A stretch of DNA of 10,858 nt, taken from positions 1 through 10,858 of the forward strand of contig JBIKVM010000090.1 in the NCBI GenBank assembly GCA_044356825.1. Reading direction: 5' to 3'. Shown here piece after piece: positions 1 through 7,997 of the stretch. The position numbers were made by a program, and so were the translations under genes. Numbering within the stretch: position 1 is the first letter of the stretch; every line of letters begins with the position of its first letter. A model generated the notes under the pieces. It searched no databases and was not told the DNA's origin. It was given only the letters and a program-made list of their open reading frames with translations. Origin of the DNA: JAUREX01 sp044356825 (GTDB lineage: Bacteria; Pseudomonadota; Alphaproteobacteria; Rhodobacterales; Rhodobacteraceae).

Positions 1-704
1 TCGGCGCGCAGCGCCTGCAGGAGCGGCGCGATCAGCTCGATCTCCTCGCGCCCCATCGCGCCGCCTTCGCCCGCGTGGGGGTTGAGGCCCGCGACCGCGA
101 TGCGCGGCGCGGCAATCGCGAAATCGCGCCGGAGCGCGGCGTGCGTCAGCCGGATCGCCCCCGCGATGCGCTCGGCCGTCAGGGCGCGCGGCACCTCGGC
201 CAGCGGAATGTGGATCGTCGCGGGCACGACGCGCAGGCCGCGGCCCGCAAGCATCATCGCGACCTCGACCCCGCCCGCGAGATGGGCGAGATATTCGGTA
301 TGGCCCGGAAAGCCGAAGCCCGCCCCGTCCTGCAGCGCCTTCTTGTGGATGGGCAGGGTGCAGATCGCGCTCGCGGCACCCGCCTGCACGAGGCGCACGC
401 CCGCCTCGATCGCCGAGACGACACCCGCGGCATTGGCCGGATCCGGCCGGCCCGGTTCGGCCCGCCCCGCGAAGGGCAGCGGCAGCACCGCCAACGTACC
501 CGCCGGCACGGCCGCCGCATCGGCGGGCTGCGCGATCTCGCGCCAGGCGGCGCCCGCGGGCAAATGGCGCGGATCGCCGATCCAGAAAAACGGCGGGCGG
601 CGGGGCGCGCGCGCGGCCGCGAGCGCAAGCTCGGCCCCGATCCCGGCCGGCTCGCCGCAGCTGACCGCGATGGGCGGTGCCTCAGGGGCGGGTGATCTGG
701 GCAT
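1..704 (-). CDS. pdxA: 4-hydroxythreonine-4-phosphate dehydrogenase (PdxA), C-terminus outside window
   Basis: PdxA is a cytosolic enzyme that oxidises 4-phosphohydroxy-L-threonine with NAD(P) in the DXP-dependent pathway to pyridoxal 5'-phosphate. The window holds 234 codons of a family that is usually about 320-340 residues; the rest lies left of base 1. Visible landmarks are the N-terminal CGEPAGIGAE motif (residues 16-25), TLPIHKKAL (116-124), FPGHTEYLA (132-140), and the metal-ligand regions ATIHIPL (His165) and LNPHAGEGG (His210). These match the two first metal-binding histidines known in E. coli PdxA; the third would lie outside the window. The ATG at 704 is the only sensible start, because the conserved N-terminus begins 11 codons later. 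It lies 23 bases inside the end of surA and has no clear Shine-Dalgarno, so translation is probably coupled to surA. It is the last operon gene in the window; rsmA/ksgA often follows in relatives (family knowledge, not seen here). Confidence 0.95.
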   Translation of the reverse strand, partial: MPRSPAPEAPPIAVSCGEPAGIGAELALAAARAPRRPPFFWIGDPRHLPAGAAWREIAQPADAAAVPAGTLAVLPLPFAGRAEPGRPDPANAAGVVSAIEAGVRLVQAGAASAICTLPIHKKALQDGAGFGFPGHTEYLAHLAGGVEVAMMLAGRGLRVVPATIHIPLAEVPRALTAERIAGAIRLTHAALRRDFAIAAPRIAVAGLNPHAGEGGAMGREEIELIAPLLQALRA

Positions 705-1887
705 CGGCGCGCAGGTCGCGCAGGTAGTGTTCTGCAAGTGCCGCCAGCCGCGCGCCGCGCAGCGATTCGCGCACGCCCGCACGCAGCCTTTCACCCTGCG
801 TGCCGATCGCGGTCTCGCCGTCGCCGAATGCCAGACCGGAGACGAGGCGGCGCGCGCACAGCACGATGAGTGCGCCCGCGTCGGGCCCCTCCTCGATCAG
901 CGCAATCTCGCCGGCATCGATCCGGGCAAGCGCACGGGCATGGCCCGGCGGCACCTCGGCCTCGGTCGTCGTCAGCCTGAGCAGGGTCTGGTCGCCTGCC
1001 CGAGCATAGAGGGTCACGCAATCCCCGAGTGCCGCGCGCGCCTCAGCATCGGGAGCGGGTGCGAGGAGGACGTAATCGACCTCGGTGATGGCGGGTGTGA
1101 CGGACCCGAAACTGTCGGTCCCGTGCAGGAAGTAGAGCACGATCCCCTCGGCGCCGCGCGAGGGCGGCAGCATCCGCTCGGGCGGCCCGGCGCTGATCTG
1201 CTGGGCGAATGCGGGGGCGAGATACGAGAGGGGGACGGGCGCGATCCTGCCGCCGCGCTCGGCACTCGGGGCGATCGAATGGGCGCGCGCGGCAGCGGCA
1301 AATGCCTCTGGCCCGTCGATCGAGGCGAGCAGCTCGTTTGCGAGTGCCTCAGCCCGATCGGGCAGGACGATCTCGGACAGATCGGCTCGGGTGACCGCGC
1401 GCTGCGCCTGCACCGACAGGGCGCGATCGACCTCCGCCTCGGTCACGGCACTGACGACAGAGCCGAAACGCGCCCGCACGACCAGCCGCCAGGCCAACCC
1501 GGCGCGCACGAAGGCGATGAAGGTCTCGGGGGCGACCCCGCTCTGGCCGATTGCCTCGATGAAGGCATCGACCGACAGGTTGGTGCGGGCGGCGAATTCC
1601 TCCATGCCTGCGCGCAAGTCCTGTTCAGGCACGCTGATGCCCAATCGCGCCGCCTCGGCAAGCTGGAGCCGTTCGTCGATCAGCGCGGCTTCGACCTGTG
1701 CGTCGATGTCACCCTGAACGCCAAGCGCGCGCAGGAACTGGCGGCGCTGAAAGAAATCGAAGGCCGTGACGGGTGCGCCATCGACCATGAGCACCGGCTC
1801 GAACGGGTTGACCTGCGCCTGGGCGGCCGGCATTCCGCCCGGTCCGGCGAGCACGAGGGCAAGAAGGGCGGTGGCAAGGCGGCACAT
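682..1887 (-). CDS. surA: SurA-type periplasmic chaperone / peptidylprolyl isomerase
   Basis: This is a periplasmic folding factor that escorts unfolded outer-membrane proteins to the BAM complex. From the ATG at 1887 it is 401 residues: an export signal (1-24, hydrophobic core 5-15, likely cleavage AQA|Q), a SurA N-terminal helical domain (about 25-150, with the LIDERLQLAEAARLGI segment), one parvulin-like domain (about 168-257, containing the GGR turn), and a C-terminal region of about 140 residues with two cysteines (290 and 344). It is shorter than E. coli SurA, which has two clear parvulin domains. I chose the start at 1887 because a GGAGAG lies 8 bases upstream. An in-frame ATG at 1920 and a TTG at 1944 would lengthen the signal's basic N-region to 412 or 420 residues and cannot be excluded. 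It sits between lptD, a known SurA client in E. coli, and pdxA, which it overlaps by 23 bases. Confidence 0.93.
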   Translation of the reverse strand: MCRLATALLALVLAGPGGMPAAQAQVNPFEPVLMVDGAPVTAFDFFQRRQFLRALGVQGDIDAQVEAALIDERLQLAEAARLGISVPEQDLRAGMEEFAARTNLSVDAFIEAIGQSGVAPETFIAFVRAGLAWRLVVRARFGSVVSAVTEAEVDRALSVQAQRAVTRADLSEIVLPDRAEALANELLASIDGPEAFAAAARAHSIAPSAERGGRIAPVPLSYLAPAFAQQISAGPPERMLPPSRGAEGIVLYFLHGTDSFGSVTPAITEVDYVLLAPAPDAEARAALGDCVTLYARAGDQTLLRLTTTEAEVPPGHARALARIDAGEIALIEEGPDAGALIVLCARRLVSGLAFGDGETAIGTQGERLRAGVRESLRGARLAALAEHYLRDLRADAQITRP

Positions 1888-1895
1888 GGAGGGCA

Positions 1896-1901
1896 CTCTC
1901 C
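1896..1901 (-). promoter_or_regulatory. Shine-Dalgarno deciding the surA start
   Basis: On the minus strand GGAGAG lies 8 bases before the ATG at 1887. The alternative ATG at 1920 has only a poorly spaced AAGG four bases upstream, and the TTG at 1944 lies just 3 bases past the lptD stop. This favours the shorter start, but the longer signal peptide would also be functional. Confidence 0.5.
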
Positions 1902-1947
1902 GCAGTCGTTTCGTCTTCATCCTGCCTTGGGGGCGCTTGCGCAACCC

Positions 1948-4161
1948 TTATCGCGCGATCGTGTCGGATGCAGCCCCATCCATCGTGACGGATCCCGCAT
2001 CGCGGCACGCGCGCACGGGCCCGCCGAGAGACCCGCCGAAGCCCAGCAACTCAAAGGAAAAGGCGATCTCGGAGGATTCGAGCAACCCGTCGCCTGCAGT
2101 GAAGCGGGTATCGAAGGACAGATCGGCGCGAAGGCATTCGTTGATGTAACCCATCGCGAGGCGCCCGGCCGTCGGCTCGCCGGCCACAACATCGAAAAAG
2201 CCCGAGGCATCGGCACGCCAATGCGCGCCGAAGCGGGCGCTGAGCTGAGCCGAGAGATTCGAGACATCCGTCCGGAGCCGCAGATCGGGGCTGTCGGGAT
2301 CGGCGGCGGCCCATGTCCAGCCGCTGCTGAGCGCGAAATCACCCAGACGCCGCGCATCGAGACTCTGGGCCAGCACGAGATCACCCCGCGCTGGCGCGCC
2401 ATCGGCATCGATCACGACCCGGCCCGCCAGGCGCCGGCCGTCCGCGGCATCGGTTCGTGCCATCGCGAGCCACTCGGGCGACCAGCCCTCGGCGGTCGAT
2501 GGCGCGGCAAAGAGCGCCTCGTGCCGGGGCCGCAAGATCCCTCCCACCACCACCTCGCGCGAGGCGCCGGTTTCGAACCGGCGCGACAGGCCGAGGCCGA
2601 ACTGCACGCGCTGGCCGGTCTCGCGCCGGTCGATGCCAGGATAGCGCGAGAAACCCAGCAAGTTGCCACGATCGAGCTCGGGCACGAGGCTGTCACGGTT
2701 GGGCACGCCCGCATCATCGAAGGGCGGCGCAAGGACGATCTGCACGGCGGGTTCGATAAGGTCCACGTGGCCCTGCGCGGCCCGCACCAGCGGCCAGCGC
2801 AATTCGGCCGATGCCGCCGGGCGCAGCCGCGTCACGCCATAGACCGCCGCCGCGACGGGATCGACGCGATAGAGATCGGCATCGAGCCGGACATCCGCCG
2901 CCGCCACGAGGCCGCGCGCCAGAATCCGGTCGCCATGCCAGTTGAGCGAGAACGCCGAGCGACCAAGCGCGGTCGAGTCCGCCACGGCCGTGTCGGTGCG
3001 GTCATAACTCACGCGCAAGGCGGCATCGATCCGCCCCCGCCCCTGCGGCAGGCGGAGCTGTCGGCGCAGGTCAAGATCGGCGACCGCTGCCCCGTCGCGC
3101 AAGATCCCCGAACCACCGCTGCGCGCCGTCCACCAGCGCAGGGCGCGCAGGCGCGTAACCCCGGCCGCGTTCACCCGCGCCGTCGAGGCCTCAAGTTCGA
3201 GCCGCTCGGCGTCCGACAGGCCCCAGTTTCCGAGTATTGCCCCCTCGGCATGGGCGCGCGCCCCGAGGTTCAGCACGAAGCCAGCCGACAGCGGGCGCTG
3301 CGCGGTCAGATTGGCAAATCCCCTCAGGCCGGGGGCGCGGCGGTCGCGCCCGAACGCACCATCGATCTGGAGCGCACCCGACGCGAAGGCCTGCCGATAG
3401 CGCCAGCCCAGCCGCTCGGCGCCCCCCGTTCCGGCAAAGGGATAGATCGTGAGGTCGCGGCTCTGCCCGAAGGGCTGGAAATAGCCAAGCTCGATTCCTG
3501 TGCCGACAGCGGTGGAATTGCGCAGCCGGGGCCGCAAAAGCCCCGGCGCCCGGCGCAGCGAGGGGTCCGGCACGCTGAGGTAGGGCAGCCACAGCACGGG
3601 CAGGCCCGCGATGCGCAACTGCGCATCGGCAAAGCGCAGGCGTCGGCTGTCGGTATCGTGGCGCACCTCGCGCGCGCGAACCTCCCAAAGCGGCGGCCCT
3701 CCTCCGCAGACCCGGCACGAGGATGCGGCTGCGCGTTCAAGCCTTGTGCGGGTGATGCCGGCGGCAAGGTCGCGCTCACGCTCGGCCAGATCGGCGCGGA
3801 TGCGCAGGGCGCGGGCCAGCGTGAGTTCCGCCCCAAGCAGAATACCGCTGCGCAACTCATCGTCGAGATCGGCCTCGGACGCCACGAGTGCGATTGCATC
3901 GCCCTCGGTCAGCCGAGCAAGGCCCTCGATCCGGATGCGCCCCGCGACGGGGTCATAGACAACCCGCGGTGCCGTCAGGATGCGCCCATCGTGGATGATC
4001 TCGACCGAACCCTCGGCGATCAGCAGGCCATCGGCCGTGACCTCCACCCGGTCAGCCATCAGGGTCGCTGGCATCACCGGCTGCGCCGCAAGCGTCGCCG
4101 GCGCGCAGAGCGCCCAGAGGGCAACGGCCAGATTTCGCAAGATCGCCGCGACGCTCGCCAT
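1948..4161 (-). CDS. lptD: LPS-assembly outer-membrane protein LptD
   Basis: LptD is the outer-membrane beta-barrel that, with the LptE lipoprotein, inserts lipopolysaccharide into the outer leaflet. The protein has 737 residues: a signal peptide (1 to about 25), an OstA/LptA-like beta-jelly-roll domain (about 33-135, with the motif ADRVEVTADGLLIAEGSVEI), then the barrel domain. The segment around 184-204, with PVLWLPYLSVPDP, is the conserved entry to the barrel. Four mature cysteines are present: Cys149 and Cys152 (a CxxC pair) and Cys676 (in NECL) and Cys719, enough for two disulfides linking the two domains. The start ATG overlaps the lptG stop by one base (TGATG) and has a good GAGGA six bases upstream (4168-4172). 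The neighbours lptG, lptF and surA all belong to LPS export or outer-membrane assembly. The 60-base gap after its TAA stop (1888-1947) contains only the surA start region. Confidence 0.95.
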   Translation of the reverse strand: MASVAAILRNLAVALWALCAPATLAAQPVMPATLMADRVEVTADGLLIAEGSVEIIHDGRILTAPRVVYDPVAGRIRIEGLARLTEGDAIALVASEADLDDELRSGILLGAELTLARALRIRADLAERERDLAAGITRTRLERAAASSCRVCGGGPPLWEVRAREVRHDTDSRRLRFADAQLRIAGLPVLWLPYLSVPDPSLRRAPGLLRPRLRNSTAVGTGIELGYFQPFGQSRDLTIYPFAGTGGAERLGWRYRQAFASGALQIDGAFGRDRRAPGLRGFANLTAQRPLSAGFVLNLGARAHAEGAILGNWGLSDAERLELEASTARVNAAGVTRLRALRWWTARSGGSGILRDGAAVADLDLRRQLRLPQGRGRIDAALRVSYDRTDTAVADSTALGRSAFSLNWHGDRILARGLVAAADVRLDADLYRVDPVAAAVYGVTRLRPAASAELRWPLVRAAQGHVDLIEPAVQIVLAPPFDDAGVPNRDSLVPELDRGNLLGFSRYPGIDRRETGQRVQFGLGLSRRFETGASREVVVGGILRPRHEALFAAPSTAEGWSPEWLAMARTDAADGRRLAGRVVIDADGAPARGDLVLAQSLDARRLGDFALSSGWTWAAADPDSPDLRLRTDVSNLSAQLSARFGAHWRADASGFFDVVAGEPTAGRLAMGYINECLRADLSFDTRFTAGDGLLESSEIAFSFELLGFGGSLGGPVRACRDAGSVTMDGAASDTIAR

Positions 4162-5258
4162 CAGCCGTCCTCGAAATGCAAGATGAGGGTGAGCGCCGCG
4201 AGAATCGCCACGATTGGGGGCGTCCAGGCCGCGAGCAGGATCGGGATACGCCCGCCTTCCCCGAGCGCCGAGGCGAAATCGGCCAGCAAGAAAACGGCAA
4301 AGCCCGCGACGACGGCAGCCAGCACCCGCACCCCCGTACCGCCCGAGCGCCCATGGGCGAGTGTGAAGGCCGCCGCGACGAGCACCATCGCCCCGAGCGT
4401 CGCGGGCAGGACGACGTGCATGTGCAGTTGCATCGCGAAGGCGCGGCTGGAAAGCCCCGCGCGCTGCAGATCGGCGATGGCCGCGGGCAGATCCCAGACG
4501 GCGATTTCCTCGGCGCGGCCGAGGCTGTCGCGGATCTTGTCGGCGCTGAGGTCGGTGGGGATCGTGGCGCTGGCGAAGACCTCTGCCTCGCGCTCAGGGT
4601 TGTCGGCGCCGAGCCGCCAGATCTTGGCATCGCTCAGCGTCCAAAGCCCAGGACCCAGCACGGCCCGCTTGGCCTCGATCCGGCGCAGCGGCAGGCCGTC
4701 CGCCCCGAGTTCGAGAAAGCTCGCGTCGTGCAGGCCGCTGCCATCGGGATCGACCGCAGTCGCGCGGATCACCATCTGCCCTGCCTCGGCCGCCTGCCGT
4801 AACCACAACCCCTCGCGACCGATCGAGCCCACTTCGGACGGTGCGCGGCCGAGCAGGGCATCGACCTGCCGATCATGGGCCTCGCGGCTGGCGACGGCGA
4901 GAGGGTTCACCACGGCGACGGCGACAACCCCGAGCACCAGGGCCGCCAGGAACGGCCCCGCCAGCGCACGCAGCGCCGACCGCCCGGCCGCCCGGGTCGC
5001 GATGAGTTCGCTCGACCGGGCAAGCGCCACGAAGAGCGCGATCGCCCCAAGCAGCGTGCCAAGCGGCAGAAGCGCATAGAGCTGCATGGGCATCGCAAGG
5101 GCCGCAAGCCCGAGCGCCATGCGCAGGCCCACGCCGCTTGCCGCATAGATGCGCAGATGCTCGACCGTTTCGAAGAGCACGAGCAGCAGCCCTAGCCCCG
5201 CAAGCACCCCGCCCGCGACCAGGCCGAATCGCCGCGCGAAATAGAGCGCAAGCGTCAT
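4161..5258 (-). CDS. lptG: LPS export ABC transporter permease LptG
   Basis: LptG is an inner-membrane subunit of the LptB2FG transporter that extracts LPS from the inner membrane and pushes it onto the Lpt bridge. The protein is 365 residues with six predicted membrane segments (about 11-33, 46-79, 99-120, 278-300, 308-330, 336-361). A soluble periplasmic beta-jelly-roll domain (about 125-255) lies between the third and fourth. SSELIATRAAGRS (82-94) matches the cytoplasmic coupling-helix region that contacts the LptB ATPase. I start it at the ATG at 5258, which overlaps the lptF stop as ATGA. The frame is open up to 5345, but the extra 29 residues (rich in Arg and Gly) have no family counterpart and would lie inside lptF. 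No lptB or lptC is present in the window. Confidence 0.94.
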   Translation of the reverse strand: MTLALYFARRFGLVAGGVLAGLGLLLVLFETVEHLRIYAASGVGLRMALGLAALAMPMQLYALLPLGTLLGAIALFVALARSSELIATRAAGRSALRALAGPFLAALVLGVVAVAVVNPLAVASREAHDRQVDALLGRAPSEVGSIGREGLWLRQAAEAGQMVIRATAVDPDGSGLHDASFLELGADGLPLRRIEAKRAVLGPGLWTLSDAKIWRLGADNPEREAEVFASATIPTDLSADKIRDSLGRAEEIAVWDLPAAIADLQRAGLSSRAFAMQLHMHVVLPATLGAMVLVAAAFTLAHGRSGGTGVRVLAAVVAGFAVFLLADFASALGEGGRIPILLAAWTPPIVAILAALTLILHFEDG

Positions 5259-6370
5259 GCCCGAGCCCCCGCGCGCCATCCCGTCCGGTCGGCCCAGAGC
5301 AGCATGACGAGCCCTAACCCGATCCCCGCCGCGGGTGCGAGCCACAGAAGCGGCCAGGCGGCGGACGAAATCGCGACCCGGCCCAGTGCCGCCGTCTCAA
5401 CCATCTGGATGCCGACGACGACGAGCACCGCCACGATCATCCGCCGCCACAGCCCAAAGCGGCTGAAGCCGCCAAGCATCAGCGCGCCGAGCGCAACCAG
5501 CGTCGCGGCAAGCGCCGACAGCGGCTGCGCGGTGCGCCGCTGCACTTCTGCCACGAGGTCAGGGATGCCGAGGCCGAGCCGTGCCGCGAGATCGGCGCCA
5601 CCGGCAAGAAGGGATGGCGTCGGCGTCGCGACAAGGCTTTCGCCGCCCCCCGCCGCCGCGCCGGGTGCAGCCTCGAGGCGGACCTCGAACCGGGCGAAGC
5701 GGGTCAGGTCGAGCCGGAGATCCTCGGCGTGCAGCCGTTGCGCCACGCCGTCGAAGAGAACGAGGTTGACCCCACCCGGACGCGACTCGAGCACACCCGT
5801 TGCGGCGGTGTAGAGCGTGCTCTCCCCGGCGGTGCGGGCATCCGACAGCATGACCTGGTCGAGCGCGCCGTCCGGTGCCACGTCGCGAACATAAAAGCTG
5901 ATCCCGGCAACGGGAAAGTGGAACGCCCCCTCGCGCAGAAGCGCCGAGGTCGCGTCCGAGGCAAGGCGCGCCTCGCGCTCGGCCAGTGCCTCGCGAGAGG
6001 CGGGAACGAGCAGATGCATGAACACGGCCGTGACCGTGGCCGCGATCAGGCCGAAGACCACGAACGGCCGCGCGAGCCGCACCGCCGAGCAGCCAGCGGC
6101 CTGCATCACGACCATCTCGCTCTCACGCAGGAGCCGGTTGGCGAGCGCAAGTGTCGCGACGAAGGCCGCGACAGGCAGCACGAGGCGGATAAGGTTGGGC
6201 AGCGCAAGCGCCGTCATCTCGAAGAATAGCCGGAGCGAATGGCCATCAGCGATGAGCCGGTTGAACAGCAGCACCGCGCGATTGACCCACATCACCCCCG
6301 TCAGCACGAGGGTGAACAAGGCAAAGAGCGCCAGAAGCTGCGCGAGGATGTATCGATCGAAACGCGACAC
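5255..6370 (-). CDS. lptF: LPS export ABC transporter permease LptF
   Basis: LptF is the partner permease of LptG in the inner-membrane LPS transporter LptB2FG. The product is 371 residues with the same plan as LptG: membrane segments about 10-30, 53-79, 101-123, 283-301, 308-330 and 336-360, with a periplasmic jelly-roll domain (about 125-240) between the third and fourth. RESEMVVMQAAGCS (82-95) is the coupling-helix motif, typical of LptF. The start I prefer is the GTG at 6370, giving the N-terminus (M)SRFDRYILAQ usual in rhodobacterial LptF. A GGGG lies five bases before it. A TTG ten codons upstream (6400) would add residues unlike the family. It is the first gene of the lptF-lptG-lptD-surA-pdxA operon and is divergent from pepA, so its expression probably starts in 6371-6515. 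Confidence 0.94.
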   Translation of the reverse strand: MSRFDRYILAQLLALFALFTLVLTGVMWVNRAVLLFNRLIADGHSLRLFFEMTALALPNLIRLVLPVAAFVATLALANRLLRESEMVVMQAAGCSAVRLARPFVVFGLIAATVTAVFMHLLVPASREALAEREARLASDATSALLREGAFHFPVAGISFYVRDVAPDGALDQVMLSDARTAGESTLYTAATGVLESRPGGVNLVLFDGVAQRLHAEDLRLDLTRFARFEVRLEAAPGAAAGGGESLVATPTPSLLAGGADLAARLGLGIPDLVAEVQRRTAQPLSALAATLVALGALMLGGFSRFGLWRRMIVAVLVVVGIQMVETAALGRVAISSAAWPLLWLAPAAGIGLGLVMLLWADRTGWRAGARA

Positions 6371-6415
6371 CTCTGCCCCGGGATTCGGACGAGCCCGCAA
6401 TGGCCGTCGCCAGGC

Positions 6416-6444
6416 AGCCTAGAGCAAACACGTGGCGGGGAAAA
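6416..6444 (-). promoter_or_regulatory. Candidate sigma-70 promoter of the lptF operon
   Basis: Reading the minus strand, TTTTCC (6444-6439) and TAGGCT (6421-6416) are 17 bases apart and end 45 bases before the lptF GTG. The -10 hexamer is the same TAGGCT seen upstream of pepA. A CACGTG palindrome (6429-6434) lies in the spacer. The -35 match is weak, so this is a proposal based on position and spacing. Confidence 0.35.
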
Positions 6445-6452
6445 CTGCCCTC

Positions 6453-6482
6453 TGGCCAAGGCGACGGCGGCGCGTGTAGGCT
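6453..6482 (+). promoter_or_regulatory. Candidate sigma-70 promoter of pepA
   Basis: TAGGCT (6477-6482) lies 33 bases before the pepA start and resembles a GC-rich alphaproteobacterial -10 box. A poor -35 (TGGCCA, 6453-6458) precedes it with an 18-base spacer. Its -35 would be only eight bases from the -35 of the opposing lptF promoter, so the two are back to back and could interfere or share a regulator. Confidence 0.35.
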
Positions 6483-6515
6483 CGCGTCGGTCTTTCAGCA
6501 AGGACGGATGCCGCC

Positions 6516-7982
6516 ATGACCCCGCTCGCCCCGCTCAGCTTCGAACTCCTGACCTTCGATACCCTCGCGACGGCCGAAGGGCGCATCGCCGTCTTCGCGG
6601 CCGAGGGCGGGCGGCTTGGCCCGGCGGCTCGGCGGCTGGACCGGCTGATGCGCGGGGCGCTCGCGCGCGCCGCTGCCGCCGCCCCCTTTCAGAAGCTCAA
6701 GCCCGGCGAGGCGCTCGAGATCGCCTATCCCGCCGGGATGCAGGCGGCCGCCGTGCAGCTGATCCGCCTCGATCCGCGCGCGAGCGCGGCCACCTGCCGC
6801 AAGGCGGGTGTCGCGATCGGCGCGCGCCTCGGGCCCGAGGGAGCGGTCGTTCTGGCCGAAGGGGTCGCGCACCCCGAGGAACTCGGCCTCGGCATCCTGC
6901 TGCGGGCCTATGATTATGCCGACCAGCGCAGCGAGGCGCCCAAGCGTCCCGGCGCGGTGCGGGTGATGCTGCCGCGCGCGGACGCGGTCGCGCGCGCCGC
7001 CGCCGCCCCGATCGCGGCCCGCGCCGAGGGCGTATTTTACGCCCGCGACCTCGTGGCCGCGCCCGCGAACGTGCTGACGACCGAGACCTTCGCCGACAGC
7101 CTGACCGGGCTGCGCGAGCTTGGCGTCGAGGTCGAGGTGCTGGACGAGGAAGATCTCGAACGCCTCGGGATGCGCACCCTGATCGCGGTCGGCCTCGGGT
7201 CCGAGAGCCCCTCGAAGGTCGTCGTCATGGTCTGGAAGGGCGCCGAGGGCGCGCCGCTCGCGCTCGTGGGCAAGGGGGTCGTCTTCGATACGGGCGGGAT
7301 CTCGATCAAGCCCGCCGCCGGCATGGAAGAGATGACGATGGACATGGCCGGGGCGGCGGCCGTCGCGGGCACGATGCGCACCCTCGCGCTGCGCAAGGCG
7401 CGCGCCCATGTCGTGGGCCTCGTGGGTCTGGTCGAGAACATGCCCTCGGGCCGGGCGCAGCGGCCGGGCGATGTCGTGCGCTCGATGAAGGGCGACACGG
7501 TCGAGGTCATCAACACCGACGCCGAGGGGCGCCTCGTGCTGGCCGATGTGCTCTGGTATGCGCAGGAACGCTTCAAGCCCTCGGGCATGGTCGATCTCGC
7601 GACGCTGACGGGCGCGATCATCATCGCGCTCGGCCACGAGAACGCGGGCGTCTTCGCCAATGACGATGCCTTCTGCGCGGGGTTCCTCGCCGCCGCGGCG
7701 GCCGAGGGCGAGGGCGCCTGGCGCATGCCTCTGGGCGAGGCCTACGACAAGAAACTGAAATCCGACATCGCCGACATGAAGAACGTGGGCGGCCGCGATG
7801 GCGGGGCGGTGACCGCCGCGCAGTTCCTCCAGCGCTTCGTCAAGCCCGGCACGCCGTGGATGCACCTCGACATCGCGGGAACGGCCCTCGTCAAGGCTGA
7901 TACCGCCAACGGGCCCAAGGGCGCGACGGGGTGGGGGGTGCTCTCGCTCGACCGGATGATCCGCGACCGGTATGAGCGCTGA
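6516..7982 (+). CDS. pepA: Leucyl aminopeptidase, M17 family (PepA)
   Basis: This is a cytosolic two-metal aminopeptidase that removes N-terminal residues, preferentially leucine, during peptide turnover. It is 488 residues, the usual family length (E. coli PepA is 503). The N-terminal macro-like domain covers about 1-160 and the catalytic domain about 165-488. The complete active site can be read: Lys253 and Asp258 in VGKGVVFDTGG, catalytic Lys265, Asp276 in TMDMAGAAAV, and Asp335, Glu337 and catalytic Arg339 in the signature NTDAEGRL. All are offset by exactly 17 from the E. coli residues, so the enzyme should be active. The start ATG has an AAGGA eleven bases upstream; an ATG at 6508 is out of frame. 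It is divergent from lptF and followed after 15 bases by holC, an arrangement also common in gammaproteobacteria. Some PepA proteins also bind DNA; nothing here shows that function. Confidence 0.96.
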   Translation: MTPLAPLSFELLTFDTLATAEGRIAVFAAEGGRLGPAARRLDRLMRGALARAAAAAPFQKLKPGEALEIAYPAGMQAAAVQLIRLDPRASAATCRKAGVAIGARLGPEGAVVLAEGVAHPEELGLGILLRAYDYADQRSEAPKRPGAVRVMLPRADAVARAAAAPIAARAEGVFYARDLVAAPANVLTTETFADSLTGLRELGVEVEVLDEEDLERLGMRTLIAVGLGSESPSKVVVMVWKGAEGAPLALVGKGVVFDTGGISIKPAAGMEEMTMDMAGAAAVAGTMRTLALRKARAHVVGLVGLVENMPSGRAQRPGDVVRSMKGDTVEVINTDAEGRLVLADVLWYAQERFKPSGMVDLATLTGAIIIALGHENAGVFANDDAFCAGFLAAAAAEGEGAWRMPLGEAYDKKLKSDIADMKNVGGRDGGAVTAAQFLQRFVKPGTPWMHLDIAGTALVKADTANGPKGATGWGVLSLDRMIRDRYER

Positions 7983-7997
7983 CCGGCCGCGCCCGCG

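Noticed and set aside
75..695. A 206-codon plus-strand open frame opposite pdxA
   Set aside because: It is the in-register antisense of a well-conserved pdxA and has a composition dominated by Arg and Gly.
82..5079. A 1665-codon open frame on the plus strand opposite surA, lptD and lptG
   Set aside because: It runs in register opposite surA and lptD, and stays open because these genes avoid TTA, CTA and TCA codons. Its product is Arg/Gly/Ala/His-rich and changes to a Ser/Ala/Thr-rich type exactly near 4161, where the register of the sense gene changes. No protein family is recognisable.
5259..5345. A 29-residue N-terminal extension of LptG
   Set aside because: It lies within lptF, is rich in Arg and Gly and precedes the family start; the ATGA overlap at 5258 is the normal arrangement.
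6429..6434. A CACGTG palindrome in the lptF promoter spacer as a specific operator
   Set aside because: A single six-base palindrome in GC-rich DNA is expected by chance and no second copy or longer symmetry surrounds it.
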